In this document: positions 9,521 through 19,412 of the stretch, piece by piece
Numbering within the stretch: position 1 is the stretch's first letter
Layout: the number at the start of each line of letters is the position of its first letter
Assembly: GCA_028274465.1 (NCBI GenBank)
Contig: CM051455.1
Span: 112,466,261 to 112,530,260 of the forward strand
DNA: 64,000 nucleotides
Source of the DNA: Plantago ovata
Taxonomy: Eukaryota; Streptophyta; Magnoliopsida; Lamiales; Plantaginaceae
Reading direction: 5' to 3'
The notes under the pieces: model-generated
What the model was told of the DNA's origin: nothing
Seen by the model: only the letters and a program-made list of their open reading frames with translations
Database searches by the model: none
Made by a program: the position numbers and the translations under genes

Positions 9521-10840
9521 TTACCGAACGGTTTGGCCTCGGTCGGCTGAGTATTCAAGAGTACCTCCCCACGGTGGCCGCCATTCTCTTGGTCCGATGT
9601 AGCAAAGAGACCTAGGAAGCTTCAAACATCTCACCATGGTGAATGGACTGGTTTGCTTTGCAGGCATATCCAATAAGGACTTTATCAATAGGAGGACATT
9701 CAGTTTGACTTCATCGAGGTGCTTGTTTAGTGGTGGCTCCTATGTATCTTGCTTGTCAAGCTTTCCACCTCGGAGGAGTAGATTCACCTCTTTGTACTTA
9801 AGAACCTCAGTAGTAATGGAAGGAAGTGGCTTTGGATTGATACGAATGTCTGCGAGTAAAGAAACAGGGGAGCTGGGGTCATCCAGCTTACTGGTCATGG
9901 GAGGCGGTTCTCCCCCCATGCTGGGCGACTCGCCCCCCACCTCCAGGGGGGCGTCGCCTTCCAATCCTTTCTCCTCTTCAAATTCTCGAACCCCTTCTAC
10001 TTCCGCACAATTCAACAAGCTGAATTCTTCCGTAAGATGATCAGTTACTTCAACTTCTTCAACAACTTTTGCTATACGAAGGTCATCTTCAACTTGCTCG
10101 GCATGTGCAATTTCATCTTCCTCATTGATTTCTTCGGCTTCAAAATACTCCTCGGATGAGCTTCCTGCTTCACCTCGATCTACTTCCTTTGCGGTGATGT
10201 GAATTGGTATGACCTCATCGGATTGTGTTGAACCTCTGGCGTACTTACGGAGGACTTCTTCTGCCTCGTCGGTCGTACATTCTCCCAAACCGCCGCTCAA
10301 CCGATCCACTCTAAGTCGTTCCTCTTCACGAAGTCCACCAACGAAGCACCAAATCAACTCTCCATCTTCGAAACGGTGATGGGGGCACTCACGTTTATAC
10401 ATCTCAAAACATTCGTAGGCGTCACAAAACTGCTCATGCTCTCCTTGCTCGAAATATTGGATCCTATCACGTAAGGCAATCGTTTCATGATAAGGCATGA
10501 ACCGCGCCAAGAACTCCTCTACTACTTGGCCCCAAGTTTTCAGCGATCCTGGTTCCAACCTTGCAATCCAACACCTCGGCTCATACCCAAGAGTAAAAGA
10601 AAATAATTTCCTGCACAATTGGTCCTTCGTAAACCCTTCTGCTGGAATTCTTTCTATTTCCTCCTCATAGGATCGAATGAAACTCCATGGGCCCATCCCT
10701 ACTCCATCTTCGTACCTTGGTAAGTACCTTACCATGGACTCCGTCACCTCATACCTCCTTAACTCATCTTCCAGGTATACGGAAGATCCTCTCCTCACCT
10801 GCGAGAATTGGGGTGTCATGCGAGCGCGCATGGACATCAT
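9521..10840 (-). pseudogene. gag: Gag protein of element C, nearly intact (one TAG)
   Basis: A 440-codon frame runs from ATG at 10840 (a second ATG follows at 10837) to TAA at 9521, broken only by TAG at 9740-9742. Residues about 35-190 form an Athila-type Gag domain with WSFIRSYEEEIERIP, LEPGSLKTWGQVVEEFLARF and KRECPHHRFEDGELI. The next 150 residues are very acidic. There is no zinc knuckle or protease, unlike the Gag of A, B and D. A GC palindrome cluster is built into the coding sequence at 9900-9960. Upstream, the open frame runs 69 bases into the LTR of element B; that extension is an accident of insertion, so I placed the start at the first ATG in C sequence. The TAG (codon context ACA-TAG-GAG) may be a decayed CAG. 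Confidence 0.8.
9900..9960. repeat. Degenerate GC palindromes within the element C gag ORF
   Basis: Units GGAGGCGGTTCTCCCCCC, GGGCGACTCGCCCCCC and GGGGGGCGTCGCC follow each other and keep the reading frame open, encoding a Gly/Pro/Glu-rich stretch (GGESPSMGGEPPP). Confidence 0.8.
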
Positions 10841-11724
10841 ATCTGTATTTCTGTAGTAAGAGCAACTTGATGAACGGAGATTTGTCAGGTCTCGATTCAG
10901 CAAATAATATTTGTTATTTAGCCAAAGGCAATCCACAACTACAACGAAAACCGTAGTGTAGCAGTAGAATGACTCGAGTGTCGTTCTCTCAGGACTATAC
11001 TAGCTTTATCAAATCTAATTAAGAATATAAAACAGCAAATAGAAAGCAATAGGGGTTTTCAAGCAGATAATAGAGATTGGTGATAGTATGGTCCTTCTTA
11101 ACATAATGGGTCGATAATCATGCATAAATTCCTCGGTCTTGCATAGAGATCTTTGAATCAATCTTGTGTCCTGTTGTAAGTATTAAGAACTACGAAGATA
11201 ATTTGGTCTGACTAGTCAACAACGATTGTCCTAATGTGTTCCGTAATTATTCAACACTACGAAGATAATTGGTCTGATGGTCGACTAGTGTCCATGCGTG
11301 CATAATAACAATACAACATACGAGAATTTTGGTTGCAACTGATCAACGAAATAAAGCAATGACACGGAGTATAATGCGCGATATAGCCATTAGCATGATT
11401 ATCTTCTCTCGCTAAGAATTCACATACTACCACCAACGATAAGTTTAGCTACTCATAATAGGCACGCAATCAATAGCAATCATAGAAGAAAACATATTGA
11501 AAGAAGAATAACATAAGTAGATAAAAACTGTAAGATACAAAGTTACCGAAGGTTGTCAATCTCCGGATGATTGCGATCCTACGCGCTCCAATCTGCTATG
11601 AAAAAGTATCCCCTAAGCTATGGAACTCCCAGGACAGGCCCCGCGAAGTTCCTACCTAAAACTATAGAGAGAGGTGAGAAAGTAGGCTTGAAAAGATATG
11701 ATTTTCGGAGAAAAACTTGAGCTC

Positions 11725-11734
11725 TATATATAGG
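11725..11734 (-). promoter_or_regulatory. TATA box of element B 3' LTR
   Basis: TATATATAGG on the plus strand beside the palindrome block. Confidence 0.65.
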
Positions 11735-11747
11735 CCCCGAATTATCT

Positions 11748-11788
11748 CTGGGGCGGTTCGCCTCTGGCTGGGGCAGTTCGCCCCCCAA
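11748..11788. repeat. GC palindrome block, element B 3' LTR (two units)
   Basis: Units GGGGCGGTTCGCCTC and GGGGCAGTTCGCCCC. The sister LTR has only one unit at the same place. Confidence 0.8.
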
Positions 11789-12913
11789 TATTTCGCGGAA
11801 TTTCCGTGTTTTTCGACGCGGATTTGGATATCTTCACCTTTTCGGACTCGGTTTATGACTTCTAGTAGCCTTCTAACCTCCAGATTCGGCCCCTAGACTC
11901 CAAATCCTATCCGGAAACCTTCAGATACTCCAAATAGACTTCTGGAACACCAATTCCTTGTAGACTTCAATATAATTGCCCCGAAATCTCCGAATTTCAA
12001 CCAAAACCAATAAAATAAAATCTAAACGGAAATGTGACACTATTCTAATAAAATGTACTAAAATATAGCTAAATTATCATAGAGGATAGCTAAAATAGGT
12101 GAAAAAGACTCGAATGAAAGTGTAAAATACACATTCATCAAACTCCCCAAACCGAACCTTTGCTTGTCCTCAAGCAACTAAGCTAGACTCTAATACAAAA
12201 AAACATGCAAGACTCAAAATGGAGTTTCATGCCAAATAAAATGAACTAATCTACTGAATCTACCAAATAACATATGAACAAAAACCATATAAATCAAAGC
12301 ATGAATATAGGTTGAAGAATACCTCGATTGACTTATACACATCCACATAAGCACTTATGTCAAGACAAGATAGTCTCTCGTAACATTCTCTACCTGGACC
12401 TAGTCAGTGACGACGTAATGAAGTATGCTAAGATACGAATGGTTGCCCCGTGCCTATGAAACTGAGGACTTACTGTTGTTCCACCATGTTAAGACTTTCC
12501 CTCAAAAGAGGTCGAACCAGTACTGGCTCTCATCAAACGAAGGAGGGTTCCCTATAAAAGATAACACTCCCCTATTCTACCCATCTCTCAAGTAAAGTCT
12601 TAAGCTATTCACCACTTCCTGAATGGCAGGACGAGGGTGGTCTAGAATAGATGACTCTCAAGACTAACAAGATGAAAAATAAAAAACACGATTACGAACA
12701 TCACAAAAATGAAAAAGACTCAACACTTTGCTAAACTGCTATTTGGCTTTCTTTTTGGACCCTTCTTTGCTTTTTTGGGTCTTCTCTTTTTTTCTTTTTC
12801 CTTCCAGATTCTCTCTTTTTTTCCTGGAAATTTTCTTTCTTTTTTTTTCGATTTTTTCCTAGCCAGCAGTAGCATAACAAAGAGAAACAAAAATGACTAA
12901 CACGACTTCCCCA

Positions 12914-12935
12914 AACCTATTCGAAAGAATAGGTT
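12914..12935. repeat. Hairpin 1 of element B 3' region
   Basis: Same 9-bp stem; loop GAAA on the plus strand. Confidence 0.85.
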
Positions 12936-13027
12936 GGGGTACAAAATTTACGGAAAAGGAAAAACAAACTCACGATACGAAAATGAAAAACAGAAACAAG
13001 TCTAATGATGGTGTAACCCCCTCCCCA

Positions 13028-13049
13028 AACCTATTCGTAAGAATAGGTT
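13028..13049. repeat. Hairpin 2 of element B 3' region
   Basis: Same 9-bp stem; loop GTAA on the plus strand. Confidence 0.85.
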
Positions 13050-13716
13050 ATAAACAAAGGATCACACAACCTCACACTACCTCCTTCCTAGGCATTTAGC
13101 AATCTCAAAGCATGGTGAAGACTTGTTGCCTCTTAGGTACATAATTACTCGGGAAAACAACCATAAGACCCTAACATGCATCATCCTATTATAAAGGCCT
13201 TCGTGAACCGCAGTAGAGAAAACACCACTAAGTGATGTCGAGACTACCTAGCTCAACTAAGTGCAATACATAAATGTGACAAGCCAAGCGAGAAAAACCT
13301 CAAACAAATTCATAGAGATGAAGCATACGATTAATGGCATAGTTAGTTGATCTACCCAATAAAAAAGTTCAAAAAATTCGGCAATAAACTCCATATAAAA
13401 CATGCAAAACTATCCTAGGAAAGCAGTAAACGTGCAAATGCAAAAAATTTCACGTGTTTTTCATAAGCAAGATAAGTATAGAGATAACCAGCGATAACCT
13501 TCTCCCCAAACCTGAACGACGCCGCTCGTCCCGAACACCGAAAGTGGATCCAAGGTGAGAGCTAATGCTTGTATAAGTTACCTATAATACTCAATCAAAC
13601 TCGTGAGATAAAATTTAAAGCGGTAAAGAAAGTGATTAAAGAAAGCGATAAAATCTCCGGGTTGCCTCCTGGATAGCGCCATTGTTTAAAGTCTTTGACT
13701 CGACTCCTGTCTGCGC

Positions 13717-15867
13717 CTATCTCTTCTTTTTGCGGGTACTAGGCTTCCCCTTCATTGATCTCCTCTCCATGCCACGAACCTGTGAATAAGAAAGAATATA
13801 GGCTGCAAGACCACAATAGTGAGTAGTGAAAGAAATATCGGGAGGATCAGGTGGATCAGGTATGGCGTGCAACACGTGTTGCTTTCCGTTCACTTCGATG
13901 GTGCAAGTTCTTTGGTTGATGTCCATCACGGAGCGTAGTTTAGTTAAGAATGGTTGCCCTAAGAGTATGACATCCCCCGTTCCAGGTGCAGACGCCGGCA
14001 TAACTACGAAATTGGTGTAAACAGATGCTTCACCAATCTTGACTAACACATTTTTCACAACTCCTTCGGGTCTCATAAATGATCCATCCGCCAGTTGCAC
14101 AATAGCCCTTTCCTCAGATAGTTTTCCAAGGTTACTCTTTTCAAACGCATTCAAAGGAATTATGTTTGAGTAGGATCCCGTGTCTAGTGTGGCACGGACA
14201 TCTTCAAGCTCACCAATCCCTACCTTAACATCGAAACTTTTAGGGAGTGGTTCGGGATCCTCTTGCTCCTCATCACTTGCGTCAGAACCAAGGTCCTTCT
14301 CTTCTTCCTCAGCCTGTAGAAGTTCTTCCTTCATGCAACACTCGCACCTTACGGCCTTCCTGATGGTGATTTCGTCAGGTACATCACCAGCCAATTTCGT
14401 CTTCACAGTGTTGCTAGGCAGTTTGCCTTGTTCCCTACTTGCTCCTCGGTCGATCAACTCTTGCATCTTTTGATGGGCAAGCCTAGTGCTCTCTTCCAAC
14501 CTATCGAGCCTTGCCCTAGTCTTCTCAGAATCTTCTTCATAACGTTTGAGAAAACTTTGTGTGTGATCAACCAACTTTTGCAAGTTTTCCATTAGTTGAG
14601 CCGACTTCGAATTCGGTGGCTCTTACGGAGCGGGGTTTTTGCAGTGATCATTACCATAGTTCAGCCTACTACGGTCTTCGTTAGGTCCATAAGTTTGGTT
14701 AGCCGGTGCATATCCTTGATTGTTGCGGTATCCTCTTCTCCAGAATCCACCTCGAGGATTCCTACCGTCTTGTCCATAGCTAACTTCTTGAGTACCAAAC
14801 TCCGTAGGAAAGGCTTCTTCTTCGCCTCCTCGAGCCCAGTCGCCATCATCGTATGCCAGCTCCGATCTACACATATGAGCCCCATGCCCATAGTTCTTGC
14901 ATATTCGGCATACTTCGTTCGAAACAGTTGTTCCGGTGGCGCTCTTGAGGACTTGCTTCAATTCGTTGGTAAAGTACTCGAATTGATCCCCATTCCCCCT
15001 GTACATAGGGGCTTCTTGAGTCGGTGGAGCTTCAGGTCCACGTCTCCTAACCATTGCTCTTGGGTCCTTGAACTGCGAACCCTTAGCAAGCCTTTCGAAA
15101 ACAACCCAGACGGCTTCTGCGGTTTCCTCACAAATATTGCCTCGGCATTGGAAATCCACCACTTGTTGGTTTTCGAAGGTTAGTCCATTGTAGAAGTGTT
15201 GGACTAAGTCAGAAAGTTCAAAACCATGGTGAGGGCACTTGTTCGTGAGATCTTGGAACCTTTCGAACGCGGTGTAGATGGTCTCATCATAGTCTTGCTT
15301 GAATCCAGTGATCTGCGCCTTAAGCGCGGTAGTCAGAGTGTGTGGGAAGTATTTCTCCATGAAAGCTGAAAAAACCTTTTCCCAAGTGTCCAGCGAGCCG
15401 GCTGGTAGAGAACTCAGCCATGACTTGGCTCTGTCGCCAAGTCCCATAGCAAAAACCTTCATCCTTAACTCATCCGTTGTTATGTCAGCTCCGGGTCATG
15501 GGAGTTGGTTGACGAAATCATCGATATCGTTCAAGTACCCCATCACATCTTCCCTTGATAAGCCATAGAACCTCGGAAGTTGTTGGAATGCGTGGTTCTT
15601 GATCTCCATATCTCGGGTTGCAGGCGAAAGAACAATCGTCGGTCCCCTCATATGATCCTTGATGGGTTGTACCCATGCCTTCAGTAGTCTAGCTTCTGCC
15701 ATTCCGTCGATTTCCTTGAATAGACTAATTAGAGATTCAGAGAAATCGATTTCCTCTATTTCCTCTAGTGTGCGCCTTTCAAGTAGTCGCCTTCTCTGGT
15801 GGTAGACTCTATCGATCTCAGCAATTGAATCAGCAAGCGGTGTTCCTGCAGAACGTGTATGCGGCAT
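13717..15867 (-). pseudogene. gag-pro: Gag-protease polyprotein of element B, two premature stops
   Basis: The frame from ATG at 15867 to the stop at 13717 is 717 codons, the same length as in element A. It is broken by TGA at 15496-15498 (CGA in A) and TAA at 14623-14625 (AAA in A). Domain order is as in A: Athila-type Gag domain, CCHC knuckle (CRICKNYGHGAHMC), linker rich in Gly, Asn and Tyr, coiled coil, and retropepsin with LDTGSYSN and ILLGQPFL. The start MPHTRSAGTPLADSIAEIDR is shared with A. Equal length in two independent insertions shows that the polyprotein normally ends after the protease, rather than having lost polymerase by a chance deletion. Confidence 0.9.
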
Positions 15868-16016
15868 ACACTATCTGTGACAGACTAGGAAAAGTGATTA
15901 GAGACAAACTAGGAAAGCAGTATCAGAGAGAGATTAAAAAGGAAAACTAAAGCTAAAAGAATTAGGAATCTAAAGCTGTAAATATAAACAAATTAAACAG
16001 AAAAAAGGAGTATAGT

Positions 16017-16033
16017 CCCCGGCAACGACGCCA
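16017..16033 (-). other. Primer-binding site of element B
   Basis: The minus strand reads TGGCGTCGTTGCCGGGG three bases after the 5' LTR, one mismatch from the tRNA-Asp complement. Confidence 0.8.
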
Positions 16034-16036
16034 ATT

Positions 16037-17282
16037 TGATGAACGGAGATTTGTCAGGTCTCGATTCAGCAAATAATATTTGTTATTTAGCCAAAGGCAA
16101 TCCACAACTACAACGAAAACTGTAGTGTAGCAGTAGAATGACTCGAGTGTCGTTCTCTCAGGACTATACTAGCTTTATCAAATCTAATTAAGAATATAAA
16201 ACAGCAAATAGAAAGCAATAGGGGTTTTCAAGCAGATAATAGAGATTGGTGATAGTATGGTCCTTCTTAACATAATGGGTCGATAATCATGCATAAATTC
16301 CTCGGTCTTGCATAGAGATCTTTGAATCAATCTTGTGTCCTGTTGTAAGTATTAAGCACTACGAAGATAATTTGGTCTGACTAGTCAACAACGATTGTCC
16401 TAATGTGTTCCGTAATTATTCAACACTACGAAGATAATTGGTCTGATGGTCGACTAGTGTCCATGCGTGCATAATAATCAATACAACATACGAGAATTTT
16501 GGTTGCAACTGATCAACGAAATAAAGCAATGACACGGAGTATAATGCGCGATATATCCATTAGCATGATTATCTTCCCTCGCTAAGAATTCACATACTAC
16601 CACCAACGATAAGTTTAGCTACTCATAATAGGCATGCAATCAATAGCAATCATAGAAGAAAACATATTGAAAGAAGAATAAAAGAAGTAGATAAAAATTA
16701 TAAGATACAAAGTTACCGAAGGTTGTCAATCTCCGGATGATTGCGATCCTACGCGCTCTAATCTGCTATGAAAAAGTATCCCCTATGCTATGGAACTCCC
16801 AGGACAGGCCCCGGAAAGTTCCTACCTAAAACTATAGAGAGAGGTGAGAAAGTAGGTTTGGAAAGATATGATTTTCGGAGAAAAACTTGAGCTCTATATA
16901 TAGGCCCCGAATTATCTTTGGGGCGGTTCGCCCCCCAATATTTCACGGAATTTCCGCGTTTTTCGACGCGGATTTGGATTTCTTCACCTTTTCGGACTCG
17001 GTTTATGACTTCTAGTAGCCTTCTAACCTCCAGATTCGGCCCCTAGACTCCAAATCCTATCCGGAAACCTTCAGATACTCCAAATAGGCTTCTGGAACAC
17101 CAATTCCTTGTAGACTTCAATATAATTGCCCCGAAATCTCCGAATTTCAACCAAAACCTGTAAAATAAAATCTAAAGGGAAACGTGACACTATTCTAATA
17201 AAATGTACTAAAATATAGCTAAATTATCATAGAGGATAGCTAAAATAGGTGAAAAAGACTCGAATGAAAGTGTAAAATACAC
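16037..17282 (-). repeat. 5' LTR of element B, missing its last 8 bases
   Basis: A 1,246-bp copy of the 10868-12140 LTR. It has a TATA box at 16895-16904 and a single palindrome unit at 16919-16936. It ends at ...AAAATACAC rather than ...ACATTCATCA. Confidence 0.88.
16895..16904 (-). promoter_or_regulatory. TATA box of element B 5' LTR
   Basis: TATATATAGG on the plus strand, downstream (in sense) of the single palindrome unit. Confidence 0.65.
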
Positions 17283-17521
17283 CAAAAATTAGTTCTATTA
17301 GCGTAATCAAACACAATATCACCAAAAATTCCGATAGCACAAACACACAAGGTAACCAAGATCAGATTAGATGAATTTACTGAAGAAGATAGGAGGAAAG
17401 AAATAGGGTAAGAAAGTGAAATTTTGAGAGACAATCCAAGAGTTGTTCTGGGGGTCGAATGCTGAAATATAAACAAATTAAACAGAAAAAAGGAGTATAG
17501 TCTCCGACAACGGCGCCAATT
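17283..17521 (-). other. Leader and primer-binding site of element C
   Basis: The part near the LTR (17461-17503) matches the leaders of A and B, and the minus strand reads TGGCGCCGTTGTCGG at 17518-17504, a tRNA-Asp-type site with one mismatch. The part at 17283-17460 is specific to C and noncoding. Confidence 0.75.
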
Positions 17522-18380
17522 TGATGAACGCGGGTTTGTCAGTTCCGGTTCGAGCAAATTAATTTGTTATTTAGACAAAGGCAATTCACAACTACAACGA
17601 AAACCGTATTGTAGCAGTAGAATGATCTCGAGTGTCGTTCTCTCAGGACTATAACTAGCTTTATCTATTTAACTAGAGAATATAAAACAACAGACGTAAT
17701 AGCAAAGGGGTTTTTCTAACAGATAATGGAGATTGGTGATAGTATGATCCTTCAAAGCATAACGGGTTAATAATCATGCGTAAATTCTTCGGTCTTGCAT
17801 GGAGATCTTTGATCAATCTAATGTCCTGTTGTAATTATTAACCACTACGAAGATAATGATACTGACAAGTCAAGCACTATTGTCCAATTGTGCTCCGTAA
17901 TTATTCAACACTACGAAGATATACACGCGCCTAGGTCGACGAGGGTCCAATTGTGCATAATAATTAATACAACATACGACAATTTAGGTTGAGCCTGATC
18001 AACGAAATAAAGCAATAACACGGAGTATAATGCGCGATATAGCCATTAGCATGATTATCTTCCCTTCGCTAGGAATTCACATACTACCACCAACGATAAG
18101 TTTAGCTACTCATAAGAGGCATGCAATCAACAGAAATCATAGAAGAAAACATGTTGAAAGATATATTAAAATAAGTAGAATAAACTGTAAGATACAATGT
18201 TACCGAAGGTTGTCAATCTCCGAAGAATTGCGATCCTACAAGCTCCAATCTGCTATGAAAAAGTGTCCCCTAAGCTACGAACCCCCAGAACAGGCTCTGG
18301 GAAGTCCCTACCTTATATTACCGAGAAACGTGAGAAAGTAGGTCTGGAAAAGTATGAATTTCGGAGAAAATCTGAGCAAC

Positions 18381-18390
18381 TATATATAGG
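18381..18390 (-). promoter_or_regulatory. TATA box of element C 5' LTR
   Basis: TATATATAGG on the plus strand; the functional LTR promoter position for element C. Confidence 0.7.
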
Positions 18391-18411
18391 CCCCGAAATA
18401 CTGTGGGGCGG

Positions 18412-18482
18412 TTCGCCCCACACACCGGGCGGTTCGCCCGGTGTGGGCGAGTCGCCCCACGTCCCGGGTGATTCGCCCGGGA
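18412..18482. repeat. GC palindrome block, element C 5' LTR
   Basis: Units TGGGGCGGTTCGCCCCA, CCGGGCGGTTCGCCCGG, a degenerate TGGGCGAGTCGCCCCA, and CCGGGTGATTCGCCCGG, just upstream of the TATA box in sense. Confidence 0.85.
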
Positions 18483-18834
18483 GTGTTTTTCGCGGAATTC
18501 CGCGTTTTCGACGCGTTTTTGGATTTCTTCCCCTTTTCGGACTCGGTTTCTGTCTTCTAGTGGCCTTCTAACCTCCAGATTCGACCCCTAGACTCCAAAT
18601 CCTATCCGGAAACCTTCAGATACTCCAATAGGCTTCTGGAACACCAATTCCTTGTCAACTTCAATATAATTGCCCGAAAATCCTCGATTTTCAACCAAAA
18701 CCTGTGAAATAAAATCCAAAGGGAAACGTGACACTATTCTAATAAAATGTACTAAAATATAGCTAAATTAACATAGAGGATAGCTAAAATAGGTGAAAAA
18801 GACTCAAATAAAAGTGTAAAATACACATTCATCA

Positions 18835-19044
18835 ACTGGGAAGGAAGGTGAGACTGTGTTGTCTTCAACCTTTACCTTAAACTTAGTAAAACAATCAACA
18901 AGTCTGTTGAAAATGTACTTAGCCCATTTGAGCTCAGTTTTATTCTCATGGATATGCATCAGCAATGGCCACCTTCTAAAGCCAACTTGGTCAATTCCTC
19001 CAACTTGGGAGCCTAAGACTTTGATGAGTAGGAGAGCTACTAGA
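18835..19044 (-). pseudogene. Element H third ORF, downstream fragment
   Basis: About 70 codons stay open on the minus strand, with RRWPLLMHIHENKTELKWAKY in the middle. The fragment continues the frame that ends at 36184, beyond element D; the CTAGA duplication on both sides of D proves the join. Its left end is cut by element C at 18834. Together with 36184-36779 it resembles the putative plant transposon protein family, in the env position of a Sirevirus-like copia element. The remaining C-terminal part should lie left of the window. Confidence 0.65.
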
Positions 19045-19369
19045 TGATGACAGTGTTTTTTACACTATCATTCGGGTCTTTTTCACCAATTTAGCTATCC
19101 TCTTGTATGCATTTTAGTGCATTTTGTTAGAATAGTGTCACGTTTCTATTTTCTTTTATATTTCAGGATTTCGGTAAAATTGCACTTTTGGATATAAATC
19201 ATGGCGAAACAGTGAAGTTTTGGTGCACGAGATCACTTGTGGTGTGTCAAGGAGTACCAGGATGAGTTTTCATGCCAAAAGACCAAGTTTCGGAGCTCAA
19301 AACCGTGCCCAAGGTCAAGAATCGAAGATCCGGAGGAAGAAAAGGCACGGGCAAGTCTCTGCCCGTGCC

Positions 19370-19383
19370 AGGCGGTCCGTCGC
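19370..19383. repeat. GC palindrome unit, element D 5' LTR
   Basis: A single degenerate GGCGGTCCGYC unit, about 20 bp upstream of the TATA box. Confidence 0.7.
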
Positions 19384-19402
19384 GGAGCTTCCGACACCCA
19401 GC

Positions 19403-19412
19403 TATATATATT
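19403..19412 (+). promoter_or_regulatory. TATA box of element D 5' LTR
   Basis: TATATATATT follows the palindrome unit, as in the minus-strand LTRs. Confidence 0.65.

Larger units (their letters stand above)
10868..12140 (-). repeat. 3' LTR of element B
   Basis: A 1,273-bp repeat with TGATGAA...TTCATCA ends, preceded in sense by a polypurine tract at 12141-12155. It has a TATA box at 11725-11734 and two palindrome units at 11748-11788. Confidence 0.9.
12141..13716 (-). other. Polypurine tract and 3' noncoding region of element B
   Basis: The polypurine tract is at 12141-12155. The rest matches the A and C 3' regions up to about 13430, with a pyrimidine tract at 12745-12860 and two hairpins. 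From 13430 to 13716 the sequence leads to the Gag-protease stop and carries CGGGTTGCCTCC, shared with A. I see no coding capacity. Confidence 0.8.
10868..17282 (-). mobile_element. Element B: Gag-protease Athila-like retrotransposon nested in C
   Basis: LTRs at 10868-12140 and 16037-17282 flank a tRNA-Asp-type primer site, a 717-codon Gag-protease frame and the shared 3' noncoding region. The two LTRs are highly similar, suggesting a fairly recent insertion. They differ by one palindrome unit (19 bp), and the last 8 bases of the 5' LTR (ATTCATCA on the plus strand) are missing at 17282. Flanks CAACT (left) and CAAAA (right) do not form a clean duplication. No polymerase or integrase is present, and the second ORF of A is absent. 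Confidence 0.88.
6697..18834 (-). mobile_element. Element C: Gag-only Athila-like retrotransposon, split by element B
   Basis: The LTRs at 6697-8010 (1,314 bp) and 17522-18834 (1,313 bp) are very similar and share features not seen in the A and B LTRs. Read on the minus strand: 5' LTR, tRNA-Asp primer site (17518-17504), leader (17503-17283), element B (17282-10868), Gag ORF (10840-9521), 3' noncoding region, polypurine tract and 3' LTR. No protease, polymerase or integrase is present. C lies in the third ORF of element H. The right flank is ACTGG; the expected left duplication is not visible because element A abuts. Confidence 0.85.
17522..18834 (-). repeat. 5' LTR of element C
   Basis: A 1,313-bp partner of 6697-8010, with a TATA box at 18381-18390 and a four-unit palindrome block at 18412-18482. 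It is followed on the right by ACTGG and element H sequence. Confidence 0.9.

Noticed and set aside
10841..10936. N-terminal extension of the C Gag ORF into the LTR of B
   Set aside because: The open frame crosses the B insertion boundary by chance; the added residues are LTR sequence.
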